DNA from: Prorocentrum cordatum
Lineage: Eukaryota; Sar; Dinophyceae; Prorocentrales; Prorocentraceae
NCBI GenBank assembly: GCA_963575745.1
Contig: CAUYUJ010013891.1
Span: forward strand, 447,500-511,499
DNA length: 64,000 nt
Direction: 5' to 3'
Shown: positions 32,100 to 41,281 of the stretch, piece after piece
Layout of the letters: the number at the start of each line of letters is the position of its first letter
How positions within the stretch are numbered: position 1 is the first letter of the stretch
Position numbers and translations under genes: made by a program
The notes under the pieces: model-generated
The model's input: the letters and a program-made list of their open reading frames with translations, nothing else
Databases searched by the model: none
Told to the model about the DNA's origin: nothing

Positions 32100-33060
32100 A
32101 GAGCCTGCTGCTGGGCCGCGGCAGCAGCAACTACCGCGTCGACTGCTTCATCGTCTGAGCTCATCAGTTTTGCCACGGCTGTGCCGTCTTCCGCCCCCCC
32201 TGCCAGATGCTGAACCTCTTAGTGATTCCCTGAGGTCTTTGAATGTTCCAGGATTTGAGGCTTTTGAGTTGGTTGTAGAGACGGCCAATGTCACTTCTTG
32301 GGAATCAGCCAAATCATGGCTGTTGAGGACGTCGGCACACGTTCACGTTGTGCCTCCAGGAACACGGGCTGATCCACGGGGACCAGGTTTCGGAGGCCAA
32401 CAGCTGGTCTTCTAAGCACGGGTGGAAAACCCGTTGTATTAAAGCTATCATTGGAATTGGGTCAGGAGCGCGTCTGGCGGGGTGGCGATCTTCGCCAGAT
32501 CGTTCTTGGGAATGCATGACTTAGTGCAGCGGCCTTTGGTGTACCCAGGCAGAGCCATGGCATGTTGGGTTCAGATTCCAGGAGGTGAGCCCGTTATGTG
32601 CATATCGGTTTACTGGAAAGACTCCAAGGGCCTCCCGGCTCAGAATTTGAAGGTGATTGCAGAAGTGGGAGCCCTGGCACAGAGCACCAAGGCACCTCAC
32701 ATCATAGGAGGAGATTTCAACATGGAGCCGTCCGGGCCCCATGAGAGTGACCTGGCCGTGGGCCTCGGCAGCGGGCTCGTCTATCCGCCAGTCGAGGGCA
32801 CGTGCGCCACAGCAGTGTCCGACAAGGTCCGCTTGCTTGACTACATGGCGGCCTCGGGAGGGTTAGCTAAGCGCGTCAAGTCCGCCCGCCTCGCCCTGGA
32901 AAGCGACATTGAGACCCGCGCGCCAGTGCAGGTTAGCTTCCACCCTGAGCTCGTGGATATCCACTACCTCACTTTCCAGAAGCCCCCTCCTATCCCTGTT
33001 GAAATCCCGATAGGCCCAGCCCCAGAGGGCCCCGTCTGTTGTGGCGGTGGGTTGCGGTAG
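32100..33060 (+). pseudogene. LINE endonuclease, RT missing
   Basis: The segment reads FELVVETANVTSWESAKSWL (about 32257-32325). In another frame it reads CLQEHGLIHGDQVSEANSWS (32350-32410), with the metal-binding Glu. In a third it reads IIGGDFNMEPSGPHES (about 32701-32748, the catalytic Asp/Asn) and LLDYMAASGG (about 32836). These are the standard landmarks of the APE-type LINE nuclease. The domain ends near 33040, and the RT that should follow is absent: a C-run (33082-33095) and unrelated DNA follow. The insertion is therefore 3'-truncated or interrupted, which is unusual because LINEs normally lose their 5' end. Confidence 0.75.
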
Positions 33061-33459
33061 TTGGGGGGGATGAGATTTCGCCCCCCCCCCCCCGCCTCCC
33101 CGCCTACCCTCTGGTTGTGGTTTGCTCCCTTCTGCTTGTGGTTTGCTCCCTTGTTGCGCTGTGGGCGGGAACGCCACGTATGGTGTCAAAAACAAGTTTG
33201 AAGAAAGCAATTTTCAAAAACACATCGGCAAACATCATGAAACGAAGGGCTGTGGTGCTAAAGTCCGAAACGCATCTTCGGTTGCCAGTAGGCAGGCATG
33301 TGAGCGCGCGAGCAATCCGCATATTTGGCACATCCATCTTGCGTTTCGTGTTCCCATTGGGAGTTCCACCGATCGCCTCATAATGAAAAGCTGCTGTCGG
33401 GGATGGTGCGGCAAGTTCAATGAATCCTAAGTGCGTGATCGACGTCTTGGCCACATTGT
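33061..33459. other. Spacer between LINE and leader relic
   Basis: No gene is visible. A duplicated TGGTTTGCTCCCTTCTGCT/TGGTTTGCTCCCTTGTTG pair lies at 33119-33157. Confidence 0.5.
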
Positions 33460-33480
33460 TCCGTAGCCATTTTGGCTCAG
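33460..33480 (+). other. Dinoflagellate spliced-leader relic
   Basis: T followed by CCGTAGCCATTTTGGCTCA and G: identical to the leader except for one missing A before the final G. The ATG of the downstream gene lies 7 bases further on (33488). Confidence 0.93.
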
Positions 33481-33487
33481 TGATTCA

Positions 33488-36400
33488 ATGGAGCCCGCGA
33501 TTGCAGATCAGTTGTGTCCCGAAGGCGGAACCTCAGACCATGATTCTTTTGTGGTGGCAGGGCATGTTGATGACTGCCAGCGGCCCTCGCGCATCCACGC
33601 TGGACGCAGGCGCCCAGTCATCCACACGGGCGAGGTCGAGACCTTCTTTGTCGGGCACTGGCCTGGAGGGACAAAGGGCTACGACGACGCCAGCAGCGGC
33701 AGCGAGGGCGAGGTGGAGTGCCAATCTTGGAAAGTGTTTGCGTTCGGGGTTGCCAAGTGGAGACTGGTGCCCTTCAGCGAGGAGGCCGCAGCCGAGGCTC
33801 GGTCTCTGCAGTGCCCGCTGGACGGACTGAGCAGCAACAACCTACATGGGTTCATCACATACGACATTGGTCGCGTGGAGCTCTTCGAGAGGGTGCGGGT
33901 AGAGAGAAAGTTGCCAGGCACGCCAGCAGAAATGCATCGGTTTTGTCATGAGACGATGGCGCAGGTCGAACTTCACCCATCTGGAAGGGTCTTTTCCGAT
34001 GTCATCAGCGGCAGGGGTTCGCCTGCTTGGCTCATTGCGCCCTTGGCCATTGCTCGCAAGCGCCTGTTTGAGGGCGAGGTAAGCATCAAGATGGTGGCAG
34101 TGCCCAGAGATATGAGAGGAATGCGGTATGACGATGTATTGGAAGGTTCTCCTCCGCGCAGCGTCGTCAGGCGATGGGCCAAGACCTTGGCATCGAGTAG
34201 GGGTGGTCCTGCCGAGCAGCCTGACGGTCAGCCGACTGTGCCCGCCGCCGACGCCTTCGACGCCGCCCACGTGCCCGTGCGGCGCGGGCTGACAGAGAGG
34301 CCCCGCCTAGGCGGCGTCATGCTTCAGAAGCGTCGCAGGGTGGCCCCAGCACTTTTGAAGATCAAAGCCATCGGTTTCTCCAGCAACCTCAGGTCCCAGC
34401 ACGACTTCTTCCAGGCCTTGCAAGACGGCATCGAGTACTACTTCAACTCTGTCGGCGCCGATGGCGACACGCCCGTACTAGATAAGGCCGACCACCCGTG
34501 TCGCGAAGTTCTTCGCGAGGGGGTCCTCCGTCTGGACGTCGTAGCCATGCTCATTCACAGGCGCCAGCTCCGTGAGAACTTCCATCGCGTCGACAGCATT
34601 CATATTTTTTCAGATGCCAGCGATTGTCTAGGTTCCGAGGTTCAGGGCACGGTCGCGGACTTCGCTTACGATGACGGGACGTTCGAGCGCCTCAGCCTTC
34701 CAGGGTGCTCGTTAGCCCATGGCTTCATGGGCAGGCTCGACAAGGTACTTGTTTTTTTGTGGGTTGTCTTCCTTGTTTGCGGGCCAGAGGAAACGCAGGT
34801 TCGGTCTTTCCTGAGCAAGGTTCGGTCAACGACGACTGACATGGGATCCGAGCTCCACTTGGTCGACTGCGTAGACTTGTTGCACGCCTGGTTCGAGCGA
34901 CTGCGAGGGGTGCCGCTGGAGACAGCGGGCTTTCTCATTGACAGGACCGCCAGGTTGCTACCCCACGCTGTTCGCGTATCAGGCTGGAACCACATCTGCA
35001 GCAACATGGTCAAGCGGGTTGTTTTTCTTGCCCCGAAATGGCCAGACTGGAACACCAAGCTGAGGGACTTGTGCAGATGCTTCAGGAACAAGTCCTACCG
35101 CCAGCACATCATCAGGACCCTGCAGGCGTCACCAGGGTTTCGGGGGGGGCGGACTGGGGCAATTCAGGGTTGGCTTAGCAACAAGATCACCATCCGCTCC
35201 TCTCCATAGTCGTCTTCCCCTTTCGAGCTCAGGTCAGGCATCTCGTGGGGCGTCGGTCGAGAGAGGAGGGCATGAGAATAGTGATGGGGGGGGGGCGCAC
35301 GCCAGGACAGACCTCCATAATGATCAGTCTGGTTGCCCCCATCCGCTCCCCCCCTAGCAGCGCCTCCCTTGCGAGTCTCCTAGCTCCTTGGCTGCAGCGA
35401 GTCTCCAGTTACGCGGTCGTGTTGGGCGCCTCTGGGTGTTTCGCTTGCGTTTGCGGCCTGGGTTGACGGAGCGAAGCGGGTGTTCCAGGGGGGCCCGCGT
35501 GTGTTCGTTGTTGCGCGGGGGGTGGGAGGAGTGGTGGGGGGGGGAAGCGGGACATGGTTTTGTCTTGCCGGGGTGTGTCGCCCGTGCCGAGGAACTGGAG
35601 CCTTGCTTTGCCAGGGGGGATTGGGGCTTCTTCAGGGCAGAGTGGCTGGGCTTCGGAAGTTGCTAAAGAGCTTCAGCGCGTCGCTGGCAAAGTGGAGGTT
35701 CGAGACGTTGGATACAGTAGAAGGGCAGCTGCTACCGCTGAGGGACTTATGTGAGAACCATTTGACTCGTGATGTATTCCAGCACTGTAAGGACACAGAC
35801 TGGGTAACCTCTTTCATTGAAGCGTGTCGTGATAAGGAGTTGTGGTCATTCCTGAGTGTTTCATACGAGCTCGTCGTTCACCCGATCGAGCGCATTCGCC
35901 GATGGGGCTTGGGATGCGCGTGCCACGATGCAGAGCGGAAGGCAGGCCATCGCCCGCAGTGCCCACTGAGTGGAAGGCGTTTGCACGAGGCTGTCAGCTA
36001 CATCACCGCTGTCCGTGCCGAGTTTCGCGATCGGTCTCGGCTCGTGGGGCTCGGCGACTGCGAGGGCAACGGCGACTTGGCGATGCTCATCGCCCTCATG
36101 ATCCAGAACGCCATCGACGAGTTCCAGAAGTGGCGATACCTCGAGTTGGTCCCGTGGCGCTTCGCCACGGCCGATTCCGAGGATGGTGCGCGAGAGGTCA
36201 TCAGGCAGATTGGCTTGCGACCGCTGGAACAACACGACCCCGTCACCGTTTCTATGTATTCGAAGTTTGGCGCAGACATCGCCGCAGTTGCAGCTGGCGG
36301 AGCGTGCTCGGCCGCGTGGGCAGCGGAGGTGGGACGCTTTCGGAATATTCCGTTGGACGAGTCTGCTGGCGAGGGGTGGCATCGGCAGGCTACTTATTCG

Positions 36401-38348
36401 AAGAATCGCGCCTCGGCGGCTGGGCTCTCGCACATCAAATCTTCAATTCGACTCAAGGAGAACCTTGCGAGAGTGAGGAAATTCGTCCTCAAGCACGGCC
36501 AGCAAGGCAAGTCCGCAGTCGAGTACGAGTGGAAGAATTATAAGCGCATCTTGCAGGTTTCCTCTGCCCGAGGCAAGACAAAGAGAAACGTCAGGATCAG
36601 CAGAGATGCCTTTTACAAAAAATTATATAGGATGGACGAGTCGGTTACCGACGATTGGGCTAGTTATTGCCAGGTATCAGTGGTGCGCGTGGTTACCGCC
36701 TCATCCGACGACCCCCCCGCATAATGTTAGGTCGGGCTGCAGGGTGGTGCGTTCTTGTGCGTTGGTATCACGCATGCTCCTTGCGGCGCGTTAGGGCGCC
36801 CCCGTTAGATCTTCCCATGCGCTCGGGCCCGAGATAAACTCGGGCAGGCGGATGTCGCCAGCGAGGCCAGTCTCGGTTCAGGTCAGTGGCCTGCAGGCCT
36901 TGAGATTCGAATACGCCGTTGCTGTCTTCCGCCCAAGCTGCATCTACAGCGTTGTGACTGAGCAACACGGGATTGGGGAGGACGGATCAGCGGTCGCTGT
37001 TCAAACAACAAGTTTTTTCAAAGTTATCAGGAAGATGACGTCGAAGAGTCGACCTCATTTAGTGCCGACCGTTGAGGATCAGGATGATGTCAAACTCACG
37101 TCGCCCGTTTCGCTGTTGGTGCAGACTCTGGACATCTGGAGGGACGAGCGGGATGGTGGTGGAGGACAAGTCGTACTCTTCGCCGACTCCGACCCTGCCT
37201 GGGTGCTGCCCACAGACATTGCGCCAGGGAATGCATTGCATAGGTCCTTGTTGCGCTGGCAGACATCGACTGTCAATGTTGATCGCCGCGTCGTGGTGTC
37301 AGATGCGGTTGACCCGAAGATTGCAATCCCACTCGACGAGAAGGCACCAGCGCTCCTTCTTTGCGAGGATTTGCGGCGACAGGGCTGGAGGCCCGTGTCT
37401 GAACTCGTCCGCCACAGAGCTGGCGACGAGCCCCGCGTGTACGACAGCAGGCGTCCTGTCAGCAGGAAGTCGTATCTTCAGTGCGTTCGCATTCTCGTGT
37501 CTAGGCTGGGTTTTTGCGACCCCATTCCTTCGGACCAGCCGCAGTCGTTTTATCAGCTGTTGTTGCGCGATCAGGTCGTAGAGCCTGGCCGCGGCCACAA
37601 TCATTATCTTGCTCAGCTGAATGCTTTGGGCGGCGTCGCGCCCGCGTTGCCCTTGCCCGCCCCCCCAGCTGGAGTGGCAGGGGCCTTGGCCTTGCCAGAC
37701 TTGGACATGGTCGTGGCTGGTGCCCCGCCTGTCGTTGCCGATAGGGCGAGCGGGGGGGGCGGCGGCGGGCGCGCGGACGCAGGCGGTGACGCTCTGCCTG
37801 CACTCGGCGAGGGCCCTGTTCCAGCGGCGCTGCCGCCGACTGCTGCCGGCCTCGACCCGCCAGCTGCCGACGGGGCACCGGGGCCCCCTTTGCCACCGCC
37901 CCCAGGCCCGCCGCCCCCAGAGGACGGCGATGGGGGCATTGTAGTTGCCGCTGGCGGAGGCGAAGAGGGCGGCCCAGCTCGCCCGCGCAGGGTGCCCCAG
38001 GCGAGGGCCTGGGAGGAGGCCGTTGGGGGCTCTGGCCGAATTTGCTTGCAGCATTACGAACCTCCTAATGGCAAGCCTTATTCTAATTGGATTTTCACAT
38101 GTCCGCGAGGTTGCGTGAAAAGGCGCAACGTAGGGCCGCGCAGCACTGCCACTTTCGGTGAAGTCGAGGTTCCTGCTTTCTTGCACTGTTGGGGGAGTTT
38201 GCCTTGCGGCCCAGGCGTTGATCATGTTCGCCTGGAGCCGTCTCCCGAGGATGTAGCTGCATGGGTTGTCGCGCACGGCGCCGCCTTCGCTCGGCGCCAC
38301 GGGGATCTGTCAATTATTCTCCCACCAGCTGGCCATCCAGCGGCTTGA
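33488..38348 (+). CDS. Three-exon gene, RNase H-fold-like protein of unknown family
   Basis: Exons 33488-35125, 35636-36673 and 36882-38348 give 1380 codons, all joined in phase 0, with an ATG start and a TGA end. The first exon has a SIHIFSDASDCLGSEVQG strand (Asp 376), a STTTDMGSELHLVD segment (Asp 451, Glu 455) and then RVSGWNHICSN (Trp 500, His 502, Cys 504). Spaced acidic residues on predicted strands suggest an RNase H-type nuclease or transposase core, but I cannot name a family. Exon 2 carries a CxCH...HxxxC cluster (GCACHDAERKAGHRPQC, about 35917-35968) and ends with a basic helix. Exon 3 has a Gly/Pro-rich linker and then KPYSNWIFTCPRGCVKRR (about 38074-38127), another Cys pair. No stop or frameshift interrupts the joined frame, unlike the nearby elements. 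A leader relic precedes the ATG. Confidence 0.68.
35126..35635 (+). other. Intron, GC-AG, 510 bp
   Basis: CTGCAG|GCGTCACC at the 5' end and CTTCTTCAG|GGCAGAG at the 3' end. Both sites carry CAG|G. It contains in-frame stops (for example TAG at 35207), and splicing joins RTLQ to GRVAGLRKLLK. Confidence 0.6.
36674..36881 (+). other. Intron, GT-AG, 208 bp, flanked by similar sequence
   Basis: The donor is TGCCAG|GTATCAGTGG and the acceptor GGTTCAG|GTCAGTGG. The two junctions share CAG-GT-CAGTGG apart from two bases. The alternative acceptor at 36896 also keeps the frame. Confidence 0.6.
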
Positions 38349-38765
38349 GCTTGGAGCTGCCTGAGCGAGCGGTGGTGACGTCTCCTGATGGCGACTCGGA
38401 GGAAGTGGGCATGGGAGAGGAGCTTAATAGGAAGAGGAGGAGAAGGCTGTCATTTTGAGTCAGGGGTGGGTCGGGGGGAGTGCAGCGACCAACCTCTGTC
38501 GCATTCTTGTTGTTTGCTGCTGCTGCGCGCTGTTGTTCTGGACTGGATCAGCCTTCAGAATGTTACGCTCTGCGCGTGATACATCGCATCGTCATCATCG
38601 AACTGGCCGTTGACTCTTCGTGCCCCCCCGTTGCCGAGGCCGTGCATCTGTCCGTGCCAGTGTTCGTCGCCAGGGCCCCCAACCGTTGGCCGACGCATTG
38701 TTGGCTCTCGTGACTGGCACCCCTCGCATACTGGACTCGCCAACGCCCGAGCCGCTGCGCCATCC

Positions 38766-39479
38766 ATGTCTGCTGGGCTTTCCGCTGCGGATCAGGCGGC
38801 GCTCGAGGCTGGCCAGGAGGAGGAGATGGACCTCCGCGCCGCCAAGAGGCGCATTCGCGAGCTGAAGGCTGATCAGGTTGCCCTCGACAAGGACCTCAGC
38901 TGCTACAGGAACAAGTTCAAAAAGCTCAAGCCGCTGGTCGCGTGGCACTTGCGCATCGCCCAGAACCTGCGCTTCATGATGGACGTCCCCACGGAGGAGG
39001 TCAGGAGTCGCAGCCAGCCTCAGTCAGCCAATTTCCACCTGAAGTGCCACGCGATGTCGAGGCCGCTCGTCATTGACAGGGCGGGGGCGTGCCACGGGGC
39101 GACTGAGCCCCAGAGGGCCGCGAACAAGAGGCTTCGCACAGGGGCGTCGCCGACCCGCCCGACTGCTCGGACTACTGGAGAGCGGTCCCTCGCCGAGCAG
39201 CTTCAGAAGCCGCTCTCTGCGCAAGTGAAGGCGTCTTTGTCATCATCTTCATCGGCGTGTGCAGCTACCTCCTCCGCGGCTCCGAGTTCTCCGCCGCCGT
39301 CAACGGGGGCTGCCTCCTCGAGCGCTGCGGCATCCAGCGCGGGCGCGAGCACAGGCAGGGATGAGGGCAAGAGCGCCAGGCGGCCGAGGTGGGCTGCTGG
39401 CACCCTGAAGGCGATCCGTGACCAAGATGATTCGTTCCAGAGCGATTCTTCGGGAGAGGGCGACGGGGGCTCCGAGTGA
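38766..39479 (+). CDS. Small coiled-coil, Ser/Ala-rich protein, unknown function
   Basis: The ATG at 38766 gives 237 codons to a TGA at 39477. Residues 10-60 form a charged helix (EEEMDLRAAKRRIRELKADQ and onward), a likely coiled coil. The middle has KLKPLVAWHLRIAQNLRFM and a basic stretch (NKRLRTG), and the C-terminal third is Ser/Ala-rich low complexity followed by an acidic end (SDSSGEGDGGSE). There is no named domain. It is in the same orientation as the three-exon gene 418 bp upstream and could be a separate gene or a further exon group of the same element. The composition beyond 39230 makes the C-terminal part less certain than the helix. Confidence 0.5.
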   Translation: MSAGLSAADQAALEAGQEEEMDLRAAKRRIRELKADQVALDKDLSCYRNKFKKLKPLVAWHLRIAQNLRFMMDVPTEEVRSRSQPQSANFHLKCHAMSRPLVIDRAGACHGATEPQRAANKRLRTGASPTRPTARTTGERSLAEQLQKPLSAQVKASLSSSSSACAATSSAAPSSPPPSTGAASSSAAASSAGASTGRDEGKSARRPRWAAGTLKAIRDQDDSFQSDSSGEGDGGSE

Positions 39480-40084
39480 GCGAGGGGGCTCCGAGAGTCG
39501 CCAGAGAGTTGGTGCACGTCTGGCATGTGCGTGCATTTTTTAGCATCCTCAGTTGTGGCCCTTGCGCCTCTCTCAGACGTGCCTGTTTGAAAGTATGCGC
39601 CAGGTGCCTGCTTGCTTTTGGCATGCAAACGCCAGTCGCATGTTGAGCACTTGTTTGTAGCTCGGCCCTGCGCCTCCATGGGGAAGAGGGGCGTGCCATC
39701 TTTTGGCCGAAGTTCACGTCGGATGTGGAGGTAAATGCTGAGAGTCTCGCCTTGGCGAAGGGCCCAACCCAGAGTGATTAAACGCGCAGGGGTGCAAGAG
39801 TTCTTGTGTATGGCCGTCCTCGAAAGCATGCGCCGCGTAAGAGGTTAGACTCCTTCTCATGATAGCGTTCCTCGCGTTTGATCCGCGCCCCTCACATTGG
39901 CGTCGTGTTCTGTCGCCTGGTAGTTCGAGCGATCGGTAGTAGGGCAGGGGCTCGGCTTGTCATGCGAAGGAGTCGGCTTCGGCGTTGGGCATGCGCGCAG
40001 GGTGTGGCATTCTATGCTTAGTGTGATGCTATCCAAAGTGCAAGGTGAGCAAGAACGAATAATCAAGTAGCATGCGATGTTGTT
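39480..40084. other. Spacer, no convincing gene
   Basis: A minus-strand open frame (39829-39480) reads a moderately protein-like KCSTCDWRLHAKSKQ near 39655, but nothing else supports it. Confidence 0.4.
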
Positions 40085-40310
40085 GTGTTGGCGTCGTGGG
40101 GATGCGTGGGGATGTCGTGGGGATGCGCGGGGATGTCGTGGGGACACGTGGGGATGTCGTGGGGATGTCGTGGGGATACGTGGGGATGTCGTGGGGCCAC
40201 GTGGGGATGTCGTGGGGGTGCGTGGGGATGCGTGGGGACGTCGTGGGGACGCGTGGGGATGTCGTGGGGATGTGTGGGGATATCGTGGGGATGCGTGTGG
40301 GGATGACGCT
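40085..40310 (+). repeat. ~21-bp minisatellite (GTGGGGATGTC / GTGGGGATGC)
   Basis: Alternating 10- and 11-bp units, about 20 in all, such as GTGGGGATGTC followed by GTGGGGATGC, with A/C/G variants. It encodes RHPHASP-like repeats on the minus strand, taken as incidental. Confidence 0.9.
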
Positions 40311-40639
40311 CTCGCGCTGAGGCGACATGACGCTCGCATGATTGAGGCGATGCGTGTGGTTAGCGCGACAAGAAGTAAATGTGAGTGAGCAAAAGTAGCG
40401 CGTAGGCGCCAGCGAGCGTTTCGCATGAGATAGCACGTGGTCCCGCGACTTTGTTGTGATATAATATATGCGATTGCAATGGCGGGCCGCGCGTGTAATG
40501 ATGCCAAGTGGTGTCGCTCTGATGTGGGAGTAGGGCATTGCACAACGCCGCTGGATGCATGACGTCTCCCGAGAGGGCCGTTAGACGATTCCGAAGGACC
40601 CCGCGAGTATTTTCAGAGAGCCCATCGCAGCCTCGCGCG

Positions 40640-41250
40640 TTTGGTGCACTGGAGAGGGTGGCACAAGGGTGCACCCCCAGCGGGCCCCAAGGGGCCCTCC
40701 CAAGAGATTTCGCGAAAGCTTCCAGGCGGCCCCAGGAGGGTCGCGAAGAGCTCTCGACATAGGGCTTGTTTGTCTAGAGCTTCCTGTGTCTCCCCGAAAG
40801 TACCGACGCGGCTTCAGATTGTCCCGAGAGGGCCCCGAGAGCCTCTTGGAACTCCTTGGGAGGTCCCAGGAGGGCCCCAAGCGCCCCCCCCCCAAGACGG
40901 CTCCAGGAGGGCCGCGGGGGCGAATATAAAACACATTATTTTTATATTTAACTCTCGGGCCCCCCAGGAGGCCCCCAAGAGGGCCCTAAGATGCCCTCTT
41001 GGGCCTCGTGGAGCTCCTTGGGAGCGTCCAAGAGGGCCCGAAGCAGACCCCAGGACGGCTCCAGGAGGGCTTCGGGGTCGAATATGCACAGCACCTTTTT
41101 ATATTCACATCTTGGTGCACCCTAAGGGGACCCCAAGAGGCCCTCTTGGGCCCTTCTGTGGGCTCCGAGTGTCCACTTCCTGTGCCTCCCCGTTGCCATC
41201 TGGGCTCAAACCAGCTGGTGAAGGGCCGCATCGCTTGCCGCGCCCTGGAG
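40640..41250 (+). repeat. GGGCCC-rich repeats including two ~158-bp units
   Basis: GGCTCCAGGAGGGC...GGTCGAATAT followed by an AT-rich stretch and CTCGGGCCCCCC or CATCTTGGTGCACCC recurs at about 40921 and 41079. Short AAGAGGGCCC words surround it. Confidence 0.65.
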
Positions 41251-41281
41251 GGGGCTCTGAGAGAGCCGCAGGCGGGCGCAG

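Noticed and set aside
38447-38468. Possible degenerate spliced-leader relic (CTGTCATTTTGAGTCAGG)
   Set aside because: Only about 13 of 22 positions match; this is not distinguishable from chance in 64 kb.
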